DNA of 64,000 nucleotides, from positions 4,650,001 to 4,714,000 of the forward strand of contig NZ_JAUCEN010000002.1 in NCBI RefSeq assembly GCF_030348945.1, in the 5' to 3' direction. The first letter of the stretch is position 1, and each line of letters begins with the position of its first letter. A program made the position numbers and the translations under genes. Below the pieces are notes generated by a model. The model had not been told where the DNA came from, ran no database searches, and saw only the letters and a list, made by a program, of their open reading frames with translations. Source of the stretch: Peribacillus sp. ACCC06369. Its GTDB lineage: Bacteria > Bacillota > Bacilli > Bacillales > DSM-1321. Shown piece by piece: positions 36,584-44,921 of this stretch.

Positions 36584-37225
36584 TTATTCAGCTTCGGCAA
36601 CAACGGTGAAGCGTTGGTTGATGTGTTGCGGGTTTTCAATTTCATCAAGTACTGCAAGGGCAAAATCGGCGTAACTTACATAACTCTCACCCTTTGAGTT
36701 TACAAGAAGGTTGTCTCTACCCAATTTATACCCTCCGGTTCTATTTCCTTGCGGATCAAAGAAGGCTGAAGGACTGATGAACGTCCATTGGATCCCAGTG
36801 GCATTTTGTAAATCCTCAAGGTTCTTGGATTGATTATATGCCGTTGCAAAGTATTCTTTAGGGAATTCAGGCGTTTCCAGTACACGTGTCGTTTTCGCCT
36901 CGTCAACGAAAAGACTTCCAGCTCCGCCAACAACGATCAGTTTAGTTTTAGGAGCCCCTTTCATGGCGTCAATTAGGATTTTTCCTGCATCCACATGCAG
37001 ATGTTCTTTCCCTGGAGCAGCGCCAAAGGCATTCACTACCACATCAAATTCTTTAATATCTTCCGCTTTCAGAGCGAATAGATCCTTTTCCAGTACGGAT
37101 GCACCTTGAATTTGGACTTTGGCTTCATCTCTGACAATGGCCGTAACTTCATGTCCCCTAGTCAATGTTTCCTTTAAAATCAGACTTCCAGCTTTTCCGC
37201 TCGCACCTATAATACCTATTTTCAT
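36584..37225 (-). CDS. NAD(P)H-binding oxidoreductase (atypical SDR, YwnB-like)
   Basis: A 213-residue NmrA/HSCARG-like protein. The dinucleotide-binding motif is IGIIGASGKAGSLI (residues 3-16), followed by IVRDEAKV, VVNAFGAAPG and VVGGAGSLF. The C-terminal YVSYADFALAVLDEIE block is typical of the YwnB-type group. These enzymes bind NAD(P)H and often respond to redox stress; the reaction is not known. ATG 37225 follows ATAGGAGGAAT; an upstream in-frame ATT/ATG region lacks a site. Its promoter shares an operator-like motif with bdbD and with the Rrf2 gene (see 37276-37298). Confidence 0.85.
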   Translation of the reverse strand: MKIGIIGASGKAGSLILKETLTRGHEVTAIVRDEAKVQIQGASVLEKDLFALKAEDIKEFDVVVNAFGAAPGKEHLHVDAGKILIDAMKGAPKTKLIVVGGAGSLFVDEAKTTRVLETPEFPKEYFATAYNQSKNLEDLQNATGIQWTFISPSAFFDPQGNRTGGYKLGRDNLLVNSKGESYVSYADFALAVLDEIENPQHINQRFTVVAEAE

Positions 37226-37275
37226 TTTCAAATTCCTCCTATATCGTTTTTGAATTATAATTGTAATCAAATTAC

Positions 37276-37316
37276 TTACATGTAATAATATAAGTTACAG
37301 GTTTCTGTTTTGTCAA
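37276..37316 (-). promoter_or_regulatory. Promoter with shared redox operator motif
   Basis: On the minus strand, -35 TTGACA (37311-37316), 17-bp spacer, -10 TTATAT (37288-37293). The motif TTACATGTAATAATATAAG (37276-37294) overlaps the -10 and is nearly repeated at 39349-39371 in the bdbD promoter. It includes the palindrome TTACATGTAA. Confidence 0.6.
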
Positions 37317-37342
37317 CTTATTTATCGAGGAAGTATTTCGAT

Positions 37343-38079
37343 GATATATTGCGATTTTCGCTGATATATTTCATTTTTCGGAGATATATCCCGATTTTCG
37401 CTGATATATTGCATTTTCCGATAGATATATTGCGATTTCGTCGATATATTTCATTTTTCGGAGATATATCCCGATTTTCGTCGATATATTGCGATTTCCA
37501 ATAGATATATCCCGTTTTCGTCGATATATTGCCATTTCCTATTGATATATCCCGATTTTCGTCGATATATTGCAATTTCCGATTGATATATCCCGATTTT
37601 CGTCGATATATTGCAATTTCCGATTGATATATCCCGATTTTCGCTGATATATTGCAATTCCCGATAGATATATCCCGATTTTCGTCGATATATTGCCATT
37701 TCCGATAGATATATCCCGATTTCCGTTGATATATTGCAATTTCCGATTGATATATCCTGATTTCGTCGATATATTGCGATTTCCGATTGATATATCCCGA
37801 TTTTCGGAGATATATTGCGATTTCCGATTGATATATCCCGTTTTCGTCGATATATTGCAATTTCCGATTGATATATCCCGATTTTCGCTGATATATTGCG
37901 ATTTTCGTAGATATATTTCATTTTCCGGAGATATATTGCAATTTCCGATTGATATATCCCGATTTTCGTCGATATATTGCAATTTCCGATAGATATATCC
38001 CGATTTTCGTCGATATATTGCGATTTCCAATAGATATATCCCGATATCCGTTGATATATTTCATTTTTCGGAGATATAT
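37343..38079. repeat. Array C: 37 copies of GATATAT at 20-21 bp
   Basis: GATATAT occurs 37 times between 37343 and 38079, an average of about 20.3 bp apart. Two spacers mostly alternate (TGCAATTTCCGATT and CCCGATTTTCGTC), giving a 41-bp unit; many cores are the perfect palindrome GATATATC. Because the unit has no stop codon on the minus strand and 41 is not a multiple of three, all three minus-strand frames stay open for 160-220 codons; these are artefacts. The array lies between the bdbC terminator and the promoter of the oxidoreductase, both genes being on the minus strand. Confidence 0.92.
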
Positions 38080-38095
38080 CCCGATTTTCGTCGAT

Positions 38096-38134
38096 AAAAA
38101 AAGCACCATTCCTTGCAGACACAAGGAATGGTGC
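38096..38134 (-). terminator. Intrinsic terminator of bdbDC
   Basis: The perfect 13-bp stem GCACCATTCCTTG...CAAGGAATGGTGC is followed on the minus strand by T7. It separates bdbC from array C. Confidence 0.88.
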
Positions 38135-38143
38135 ACTTATTGA

Positions 38144-38557
38144 TCAGTTCTTTCCATTCTTCCTCATTAGCAATCCCATACAGATAGTAATGAGAGTAAA
38201 AGCAATAAAAGCCAAAAACGGGATCGTGATGAATCCTAGCCAATTTATATACTCGCCTGAGCAGGGAACACCGCTTTGGCACATTTCGAAATGCTGTAGG
38301 GCCGGAATTTTTTGCAGACTATAGTGATACCCTGACACCAACATGCCCAAAATCGATAATGGGAGGATGTATCGATGGATTTTCAGGTCTTGCTCATAAA
38401 AGGCCCGGCCCAATAAAATAACGAGCGGGTACATCAAGATCCTTTGATACCAACAAAAGGTACAAGGTACATAATGGAGAATCTCACTAAAGTAGAGACT
38501 TCCAGCAGTGGCAATGATGGATAGGATCCACGAAAATAATAGTGGTTTGTTCATCAC
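38144..38557 (-). CDS. bdbC: Disulfide bond formation protein (DsbB family)
   Basis: A 137-residue quinone-dependent thiol oxidase with four membrane spans. The first redox pair is CTFC in VPCTFCWYQRILMYP (about 32-40) and the second is in CQSGVPCSGEYINW (about 95-105). It re-oxidises BdbD and passes electrons to the quinone pool. Its GTG start overlaps the bdbD stop by one base, and its ribosome binding site (GAAGGAG) lies inside bdbD, so the two are coupled. Confidence 0.93.
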   Translation of the reverse strand: MMNKPLLFSWILSIIATAGSLYFSEILHYVPCTFCWYQRILMYPLVILLGRAFYEQDLKIHRYILPLSILGMLVSGYHYSLQKIPALQHFEMCQSGVPCSGEYINWLGFITIPFLAFIAFTLITICMGLLMRKNGKN

Positions 38558-39249
38558 TATTTCTCCTTCGCTGCATCATCAACCATTTTCACTAAATCAT
38601 CAATTGTATTTCCTTCAAACTTCTTGCCATTGACAAATAAGGAAGGTGTTCCAGAAACGCCCAATTCGTCGGCCAACTCCATATCCTTGTTCCATTGGTC
38701 CTCGGACTTTTCGGCTTTAAAAGAGGAAACGACCTTTTTCACATCTTTGTCATTTGCGATTTCTTTCAATGTTTCTTCTAAGAATTTATCCGTAAAGACA
38801 TCTTCCTTTTCATATTTCAAGTCATCTGGCTGCTTATCGTACAACAGCTCATGAAATTTCCAAAAGGTATCATTTCCTAATTCTTGATAAACACTTTCCG
38901 CAAATTTAGCGGATCTGGTTGAATCGACGTTAATGAACGAATAATTCATGAAATAAAATTGCGCTTTTCCTGTTTCGATCAGTTCACTTTGTATGGAAGG
39001 AAAGAATTGTTCCTCGAATGTCTTACATACTGGACATTTATAATCACCAAATTCCACTATTTGGACAGGAGCCGATTTTTCTCCCAAATAAGGCTGTGAT
39101 TTATAATCGATTTCATTAACGGCTGTATCTTCGTCCTTCCCATTTGCTAAAAATATAAAGCCAATAATGATTACAGCGATTAACCCTATGATCCAAAACG
39201 TGAATGCAGAAGATTGTTTTTGATTACCCTTTTTTTTATTAGCCATCAT
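38557..39249 (-). CDS. bdbD: DsbA-like thiol-disulfide oxidoreductase
   Basis: A 230-residue membrane-anchored protein: one N-terminal span (about 17-38), then a DsbA-fold thioredoxin domain with the CPVC active site in FGDYKCPVCKTFEEQF (about 67-82) and the cis-Pro loop GVSGTPSLFVNGK near 195. It introduces disulfides into exported proteins. ATG 39249 follows GGAGGTATATG. It is the first gene of the bdbDC operon; its promoter carries the motif shared with the nearby oxidoreductase. Confidence 0.93.
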   Translation of the reverse strand: MMANKKKGNQKQSSAFTFWIIGLIAVIIIGFIFLANGKDEDTAVNEIDYKSQPYLGEKSAPVQIVEFGDYKCPVCKTFEEQFFPSIQSELIETGKAQFYFMNYSFINVDSTRSAKFAESVYQELGNDTFWKFHELLYDKQPDDLKYEKEDVFTDKFLEETLKEIANDKDVKKVVSSFKAEKSEDQWNKDMELADELGVSGTPSLFVNGKKFEGNTIDDLVKMVDDAAKEK

Positions 39250-39348
39250 ATACCTCCATCACTTGTAGTTGTGTCGATATTCCTTTTGCAGCCATAGCGG
39301 CCGATTTCAGTTCCCCCTTCCTGTAGCCTTCACCTGTAACTGATTCAT

Positions 39349-39387
39349 TTACACGTTATAATATAAGTTTCATCATGATGGTTTGTC
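39349..39387 (-). promoter_or_regulatory. bdbD promoter with shared redox operator motif
   Basis: On the minus strand TTGACA (about 39385-39390), a 17-bp spacer, then TTATAT, with TTACACGTTATAATATAAG (39349-39367) overlapping the -10 and downstream. This matches TTACATGTAATAATATAAG at 37276 in 16 of 19 positions and in the same position relative to the promoter. Confidence 0.6.
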
Positions 39388-39483
39388 AATTACACATACC
39401 TTTTATTTTTGCCTTTGCAAAAACGGCGTGACTTGACAAGGAAACGGTTAATGGATAAATATTATTCTTGCAGGCCATTATAA

Positions 39484-39532
39484 CTTGTAACCACTTGAAT
39501 TACATGTTAAATAATTTATACTATATAAGAAT
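39484..39532 (+). promoter_or_regulatory. Rrf2 gene promoter with related motif
   Basis: TTGAAT (about 39494), an 18-bp spacer, then TACTAT. The spacer contains TTACATGTTAAATAAT, related to the motif in the bdbD and oxidoreductase promoters, and GTAACCACTTGAA precedes it. This placement would suit autoregulation by the Rrf2 protein. Confidence 0.5.
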
Positions 39533-39559
39533 AGAGATTTTAAAGGAGAGAAAAAAGAG

Positions 39560-39991
39560 ATGTCCATCAGTACCCGCTTTTCCGTAGGAATCCATATATT
39601 ATCTCTTTTAGAAATAAACAAAGAAGGCGTTAACACTTCTGATTTTATAGCAAAAAGTGTAAACACAAACCCAGCCTTAATCAGAAAAATCACCGGCATG
39701 CTGAAGAATGCAGGTTTAGTGAACGTTCGGCCGGGTATCGCCGGAGCGACATTGGCCAAGGACTTATCAGATATTACTTTGCTCGATGTTTATCAGGCTG
39801 TTAACGTTGTCTCCGATAAAGAATTATTTGGAATCCATGAAAATCCTAATCCAGCATGCACTGTTGGAAGAAATATACAAGATACAATAGAGCCCATCTT
39901 TTCAGTCGCTGAACTTGCCTTGGAAAAGGCGCTTGGAGTGGTGACTATAGAGGATGTCGTTAGAGGTATTCTGGAAAAGGATAAAAACTAA
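39560..39991 (+). CDS. Rrf2-family regulator (YwnA-like)
   Basis: A 143-residue winged-helix protein (RFSVGIHILSLLEIN, NPALIRKITGMLKNAGLVN, GIAGATLAKDLSDITLLDVY). It lacks the three cysteines of Fe-S-binding Rrf2 proteins and has a single Cys100 in NPACTVGRN, so it may sense oxidants through one thiol (inference). ATG 39560 follows AAAGGAGAG. It is convergent with the autolysin gene and divergent from bdbDC, and its promoter has a motif in common with bdbD and the oxidoreductase gene. Confidence 0.88.
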   Translation: MSISTRFSVGIHILSLLEINKEGVNTSDFIAKSVNTNPALIRKITGMLKNAGLVNVRPGIAGATLAKDLSDITLLDVYQAVNVVSDKELFGIHENPNPACTVGRNIQDTIEPIFSVAELALEKALGVVTIEDVVRGILEKDKN

Positions 39992-39996
39992 ATAGC

Positions 39997-40030
39997 AAAA
40001 AAACACATGAGTCGGACTCATGTGTTTTTT
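39997..40030. terminator. Bidirectional intrinsic terminator
   Basis: The stem AAAACACATGAGT...ACTCATGTGTTTT with A- and T-runs on both sides lies between the convergent Rrf2 and autolysin genes. Confidence 0.88.
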
Positions 40031-40039
40031 CCTGTTTTC

Positions 40040-43000
40040 TTATTTATACTTAGGAACTTCAATCGTCATTTTATAGGAATCTAGTAAACTATACAAATTA
40101 TAAATCTGTTTCACTTGTTTTGTTGCCCAGCCAATATCAGTTGCATACTGGTGTGAAGCATTTCCATTTTTCTCTGCAGCTGTAGGATTCCATCTCATTT
40201 TGTAAAGCGTGTCCTGTCCAGCAGAGATATACCCTTTGGCGATGAATTCGGCACCGCCTATTATGGCCGCTTCCGGGGTGAACCAGCCTGCTTTATATGC
40301 GTATTGAGCGCCGCTGCTTACCGCTGTTCCGTCAAAAGCTCCCACTCCGTACATATTATAGACCGTTTTCCCATTCACCTTAACTCCAGTTGCTAACGGT
40401 GAAGTACCGTTCCCGGTCTCCAGCAAAGCATGTGAAATCAGGTAAATTTCATTGACCCCATATTTTTCCCCTGCCGTAGTGAAGGTTGCAGCTTGGCCTT
40501 GTAAAATCCCTTTACCTGAAAGGATTCTAGCATTCACTTCAGAAACGTTCATGTTGGTGACCTGGGAGAGCTTAACGAACTGGAACGATTTGATTGGATC
40601 ATTCACAAAATTATCTGGGTTGAGATTATAGTTTATATCATCCGGACTGGCATTTACCCATGTCTTGTTATAACTCACTTCATACCAATAGTATCCGTCA
40701 GAGCCCTTTACTTTTGATTTAATATTCAATGATTGATTATTGCTGACGGCACCGACTGCCCAATAATTAGATCCAGCTCCGCCCCTAACACGCCATCCGC
40801 TTCCTTTTACCGTTCCCGTTGTTGAATTGATTAAAGTTAACCCATCCTCACGTATGTAGGTTTTATACGTTTTATCCGTTTGACCATTTACGGCCATTTG
40901 AATTTCAACCATCTTGTCCATCGTAAGATTGTACTCTTTATCGATCCTGATTATCGATCCATTCGAACTTCCTGGACCTTGTGCTTTAGCAGTTAAATAT
41001 TGCGTACTGACATATCCCGTTTTTCCATTAGCCGTGACCCTTGACCAACCATTGGACTCAGAATACACCGTTACGGCCGTATTGTTTACGAGTTTGGCTA
41101 TAATTGAAGCGGAAGCTGATGCAAAAGAGCGCATATTAAGACTGGAGCCATCATTCACTTTTACATATTTAACTAACGTGGTTTCTTCCTCGTCTGGATT
41201 GAGATTCGGGCTTTCCGGTACAGAACCAGGCTTCGTTGCTGATAGATATTGCGTATTGACATAACCTTCTCCGCCATACGCTTTTATTTTTGACCAGCCA
41301 TTTGATTCCGAGATGACTTCCACCTTCACACCCTTTGCCAATTTCACAATAACGGAAGCACTTTCTGACGGTTTATTCCGCATATTCAGAGAACCAGAGC
41401 TTACATTTACATATTTCACCGTCGTTTTTTCAGGTATGGAGGGTTTGGCTTCTGGCTTTGTTGTTGAAAGAAGGTCAGCACTGACATACCCATCTTGCCC
41501 ATTGGCTTTGATTTTCGCCCAACCTTTGGTTTCCGAATACACCGTTACTTGCGTTCCTTTTGAAAGCTTCGCGACTATGCTGGCACTTTCCGACCCGCTT
41601 TTTCTCATATTAAGCGTTCCTGAGCTTACATTGACATATTTCGTCGTCGTTTTATCAGGTATGGAGGGCGTGGTTTCCGTTCCTGGTTTTGTTGTCGATA
41701 AATATTTGGTGCTGACATGTCCGTCTTTTCCATTGGCCTTGATCTTCGCCCAGCCTTTGGATTCCAAATATACCGTCACTTTCGTTCCTTTTGAAAGCAT
41801 CGAAACTATGCTTGAACTTGCTGTACCACTTTTTCGCATATTAAGTAAACCCGTGTTCACATATTTCGTCGTCGTTTTTTCTGGCGTGGCTACTGTGGAT
41901 CCCGATCCCGGCTTTGACGTCGATAGATATTTGGTGCTGACATATCCGTCCTTTCCATTGGCTTTGACTTTCCCCCAGCCTTTGGATTCCAAATACACCG
42001 TCACTTTCGTTCCTTTTGAAAGCCTCGCGACTATGTTTGAACTTTCTGTACCACTTTTTCGCATATTGAGTGAACCCGTGTTCACATATTTTATCGTCGT
42101 TTTTTCAGGTGTGGCTACTGTAGTTCCCGATTCCGGCTTTGCAGCAGACAGGTATTTGGTGCTGACATAACCGTCTTTTCCATTGGCTTTGATTTTTGCC
42201 CAGCCATTGGATTCCGAATACACCGTCACTTTGGTTCCTTTTGAAAGCCTCGTAATTATGCTTGAACTTACTGTCGCGCTTTTTCGCATATTGAGCGTGC
42301 TTGCATTGACATATTTTGTCGTCGTTTTAACGGGTGCCGCAGCCTTGGTTACCGTACCAGGCTTCGTTGCCGATAGATACTTCGTACTGACATATCCGTC
42401 TTTTCCATTGGCTTTGATCTTCGCCCAGCCTTTGGATTCCGAATACACCGTTACCTGTGTGCCTCTTGTCAGCTTCGCGACTACGCTTGCACTATCTGCC
42501 CCACTTTTCCGCATAATAAGTGAACCTGTGCTCACATTCACATATTTCATTGTCGTTTTAACGGGTGCCGCAGCCTTGGTTACCGTACCAGGCTTCGTTG
42601 CCGATAGATACTTCGTACTGACATATCCGTCTTTTCCATTGGCTTTGATCTTCGCCCAGCCTTTGGATTCCGAATACACCGTTACCTGTGTGCCCCTTGT
42701 CAGCTTCGCGACTACGCTTGCACTATCCATTCCACTTTTGCGCATATTGAGTGAACCTGTACTGACATTCACATATTTCTCTGCCGTTTTAATGGTTACT
42801 GCAGCTTTAGTTAAAGTCCCTGGCTTCGTTGCCGATAAATACTTGGTACTGACATATCCATCTTTTCCATTGGCTCTGATCTTCGCCCAGCCTCTGGATT
42901 CCGAATATACGGTTACTTGTGTGCCTTTTGCCAGCTTTGCAACTATGCTTGCACTATCCCCACCAGTTTTTCTCATATTTAGCGAACCGGAATTTACATT

Positions 43001-43126
43001 TACAAACATGACGCTCTTTTCAATATTGGCATGCTCTGCTTGTAGTGGAGCTGCAGATATTTTTTCTTCGAAAGCAACTGTAGACAACACTGCAAAACAG
43101 AAAGTTGGTATAATTAATTTCTTCAT
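40040..43126 (-). CDS. Secreted N-acetylglucosaminidase autolysin with nine SH3 modules
   Basis: A 1028-residue exported protein. Residues 1-25 are a signal peptide (MKKLIIPTFCFAVLSTVA). Nine bacterial SH3 modules of about 75-80 residues follow (about 37-725), each with an LNMR(K/N/S) strand and a GWAKIKANGKDGYVS-type end, joined by Thr/Pro/Lys linkers; modules 2-3 are almost identical, pointing to recent duplication. A tenth, diverged SH3-like region lies about 770-850. The C-terminal 150 residues are a glucosaminidase domain (catalytic Glu in SHALLETGNGTS, then YNMYGVGAFDG and NPTAAEKNG) like LytD/LytG. It should cut glycan strands in the wall during growth or separation. Confidence 0.92.
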   Translation of the reverse strand: MKKLIIPTFCFAVLSTVAFEEKISAAPLQAEHANIEKSVMFVNVNSGSLNMRKTGGDSASIVAKLAKGTQVTVYSESRGWAKIRANGKDGYVSTKYLSATKPGTLTKAAVTIKTAEKYVNVSTGSLNMRKSGMDSASVVAKLTRGTQVTVYSESKGWAKIKANGKDGYVSTKYLSATKPGTVTKAAAPVKTTMKYVNVSTGSLIMRKSGADSASVVAKLTRGTQVTVYSESKGWAKIKANGKDGYVSTKYLSATKPGTVTKAAAPVKTTTKYVNASTLNMRKSATVSSSIITRLSKGTKVTVYSESNGWAKIKANGKDGYVSTKYLSAAKPESGTTVATPEKTTIKYVNTGSLNMRKSGTESSNIVARLSKGTKVTVYLESKGWGKVKANGKDGYVSTKYLSTSKPGSGSTVATPEKTTTKYVNTGLLNMRKSGTASSSIVSMLSKGTKVTVYLESKGWAKIKANGKDGHVSTKYLSTTKPGTETTPSIPDKTTTKYVNVSSGTLNMRKSGSESASIVAKLSKGTQVTVYSETKGWAKIKANGQDGYVSADLLSTTKPEAKPSIPEKTTVKYVNVSSGSLNMRNKPSESASVIVKLAKGVKVEVISESNGWSKIKAYGGEGYVNTQYLSATKPGSVPESPNLNPDEEETTLVKYVKVNDGSSLNMRSFASASASIIAKLVNNTAVTVYSESNGWSRVTANGKTGYVSTQYLTAKAQGPGSSNGSIIRIDKEYNLTMDKMVEIQMAVNGQTDKTYKTYIREDGLTLINSTTGTVKGSGWRVRGGAGSNYWAVGAVSNNQSLNIKSKVKGSDGYYWYEVSYNKTWVNASPDDINYNLNPDNFVNDPIKSFQFVKLSQVTNMNVSEVNARILSGKGILQGQAATFTTAGEKYGVNEIYLISHALLETGNGTSPLATGVKVNGKTVYNMYGVGAFDGTAVSSGAQYAYKAGWFTPEAAIIGGAEFIAKGYISAGQDTLYKMRWNPTAAEKNGNASHQYATDIGWATKQVKQIYNLYSLLDSYKMTIEVPKYK

Positions 43127-43170
43127 CTCATTCTCCCTACTAAAGAATTATATTTTTAACATTTATTTAA

Positions 43171-43197
43171 ATATCGGTTAAATTTAGTATGATATTA
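43171..43197 (-). promoter_or_regulatory. Possible sigma-D-type promoter of the autolysin gene
   Basis: On the minus strand TAAT-N15-ACCGATAT resembles the sigma-D consensus TAAA-N15-GCCGATAT. It lies 45 bp before the ATG. LytD-type autolysins are known sigma-D targets in Bacillus subtilis. Confidence 0.4.
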
Positions 43198-43544
43198 TAG
43201 GCAATTGTGCTTATTCGTTAAAAATATAACATATTCCTTTAGATCTATAGAGAGATGGACGAGATTGTAACACAACAGTAAACTAATAGACATTTAAGTA
43301 ATTAATTAGTAACATTAGAAATGAAATCCATTTCACTAAGTTCCATAAGAAGCGGATACAAGCTTAATGACGTAAAATAAGATATTTTGAAATAATTCAT
43401 TCATACTCATAGTAATGTTTATGAGACGAGCATCTTTCTACGCATACCGAATATACATAAAGGGTAAGCCTACAATCCTTATATTTGACGGATCGAGGCC
43501 ATAACCTATATAATTACTGTATATAACCTATATGAATCCTTCTG
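43198..43544. other. Intergenic region, nothing recognised
   Basis: An AT-rich stretch between the divergent autolysin promoter and the riboswitch. The promoter of the riboswitch transcript should lie at its right end. Confidence 0.4.
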
Positions 43545-43660
43545 TTAAGGGGAGTAGCTATACAATAAAGTCGTCAGTACAGGATTTAATCCTCGGCTTT
43601 ATTGGCAACTGATTTTAGTTGTTTGCAAGACCTTGCCGATTATTTGGTGAGGTCTTTTTA
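43545..43660 (+). promoter_or_regulatory. Probable yybP-ykoY (manganese) riboswitch
   Basis: It contains the conserved blocks in order: AAGGGGAGTAGC (43547-43558), AAAGTCGTCAGTACAGG, a TTGGCAACTGA arm, then TTTGCAAGACCTTGCC. The last block is the start of an intrinsic terminator (AAGACCT...AGGTCTTTTTA, 43627-43660). The class binds Mn2+ and usually turns on Mn exporters or TerC-like proteins. Here the next gene is a kinase-like protein, and a second terminator lies in between. Confidence 0.72.
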
Positions 43661-43670
43661 ATTTTTAAAA

Positions 43671-43707
43671 GACGGTATAACCAAAAATCGGTTATACCGT
43701 CTTTTTT
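43671..43707 (+). terminator. Second intrinsic terminator between the riboswitch and the kinase-like gene
   Basis: The perfect stem GACGGTATAACC...GGTTATACCGTC is followed by T6. It would stop transcripts that pass the riboswitch terminator, or act as a further attenuator. Confidence 0.85.
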
Positions 43708-43740
43708 AATCGAAAAAATTGCACAATAGAGGTGAAAAGT

Positions 43741-44346
43741 ATGCAGAACTATAATGAATTAGCTCAAAGCGTTAAGATTTCCGATGATAAAAAGCATATA
43801 TTGCTTGATGCCGACCCATCTTTATCACTTATCGGAAAAGGCCGCAGCGCTTATGTATTCCGAATACATTCCACCAATAAAGCACTAAAAGTATTTTTCC
43901 CGGACCATACTCACACAGCTAAAGTAGAAGCTGAAATATACAAAACCGTTCAATCGATCGATTACTATCCAACCCTATATGATGCGGGGGTAAATTATCT
44001 GGTAATAGATCACATCGAAGGCAACACCCTTTTTGAATGTTTAACATTGGGAATCCCAATAACGGAAGAAAATATCAAGGAGATTGACCATGCCTTACAA
44101 TTAGCAAGGAAAGAGGGATTGAACCCTTCTGATATTCATTTACGAAACATCTTCATCACTTCCGAAAAGAAGGTGAAGATCATTGACGTTGCGAGGTTTA
44201 AGCAAGTGAAATCCTGCAATCAGTGGCACGACCTGAAAAGTGCTTTTCACCTTTTCTATTCGAAGTCATTTTTTCCGAAGAAAATCCCAGGCTTCATACT
44301 GAATTCCATTGCAGCGATTTATAAAAAGAGATTCTTGCCCATCTGA
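43741..44346 (+). CDS. Protein kinase-like protein (YrzF/RIO-like)
   Basis: A 201-residue small kinase-fold protein. A Gly-rich start GKGRSAYVFRI (about 35-45), a lysine in NKALKVFFPD, a hinge LVIDHIEGNTLFE, a catalytic-loop-like stretch GLNPSDIHLRNIFI (about 136-149) and KIIDVARFK in place of DFG (Asp retained as IID) are visible. These features match small Bacillus Ser/Thr kinase-like proteins such as YrzF. The HRD motif is replaced by PSDIHLRN, which keeps the catalytic Asp and Asn. ATG 43741 follows GAGGTGA. Targets are unknown. Confidence 0.75.
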   Translation: MQNYNELAQSVKISDDKKHILLDADPSLSLIGKGRSAYVFRIHSTNKALKVFFPDHTHTAKVEAEIYKTVQSIDYYPTLYDAGVNYLVIDHIEGNTLFECLTLGIPITEENIKEIDHALQLARKEGLNPSDIHLRNIFITSEKKVKIIDVARFKQVKSCNQWHDLKSAFHLFYSKSFFPKKIPGFILNSIAAIYKKRFLPI

Positions 44347-44382
44347 TCATATCACTATAAAAAAATCACATTGGAGGCACAT

Positions 44383-44826
44383 ATGAAAAAAATCATGACC
44401 ATTGCTTTACTGTCCATCCTTACATTAAGCGGATGCTCGCTTTTGGGAGAAGTCAATTCATCATTGGAGTATGCAGATAATGCCACGGAGTATATAAGTA
44501 CCGTTAAGGAATTTTCCAATGAGGTGCCCGCATTGTCACAAGACGCCGTCGCGAATACCGAAGCAAGAGCAAATCTTGAAAAAGAACTGGAATTAATGAA
44601 AACGGAGATTGAAGAATTCAATTCAACTGAACCACCCCAAATCGCTGAAGGCATCCATGAGAAGATCGTCAGCTCAAATCAACAGCTTTCAGATGGAATT
44701 GAATTATACTTGAATAATATTGAAAATGGCCAAATTGACCCTAAGGCATTGGAAGATTCAGAGATAATGAAATCAATCGATAATATAACAGGATTGGCAA
44801 AGCAAATTGAAGAGTTGGGTAATTAA
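44383..44826 (+). CDS. Small lipoprotein, unknown function (DUF6376-like)
   Basis: A 147-residue lipoprotein. The signal peptide MKKIMTIALLSILTLSGCSLLG ends in the lipobox LSGC, so Cys18 should be lipidated. The mature part is acidic and helical (LEYADNATEYISTVKEF, then IAEGIHEKIVSSN), ending LAKQIEELGN. ATG 44383 follows TTGGAGGCAC. It starts 36 bp after the kinase-like gene and may be co-transcribed. It resembles a Bacillus-specific lipoprotein family that I tentatively recall as DUF6376; no function is known. Confidence 0.75.
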   Translation: MKKIMTIALLSILTLSGCSLLGEVNSSLEYADNATEYISTVKEFSNEVPALSQDAVANTEARANLEKELELMKTEIEEFNSTEPPQIAEGIHEKIVSSNQQLSDGIELYLNNIENGQIDPKALEDSEIMKSIDNITGLAKQIEELGN

Positions 44827-44921
44827 GCAGCCTGCTCCATTAAAATGAAGAACTCCTCGTACCGATGTCCCTTTTAATTTCAAGGAATCATGAATAAAAA
44901 AGGAATGTTCGGAACAAATTA

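Noticed and set aside
37318..38136. Long minus-strand open frames (163-223 codons) with repeats such as NISTKIGIYQSEIAIYRRKSG
   Set aside because: All three frames are open because the 41-bp unit has no stop on that strand; no frame has a ribosome binding site, and all encode the same repeat rotated. They are products of array C.
40914..43181. Long plus-strand frames (up to 332 codons) opposite the autolysin
   Set aside because: They are antisense to a clearly coding SH3-repeat gene and owe their length to its codon bias and repeats; no ribosome binding site.
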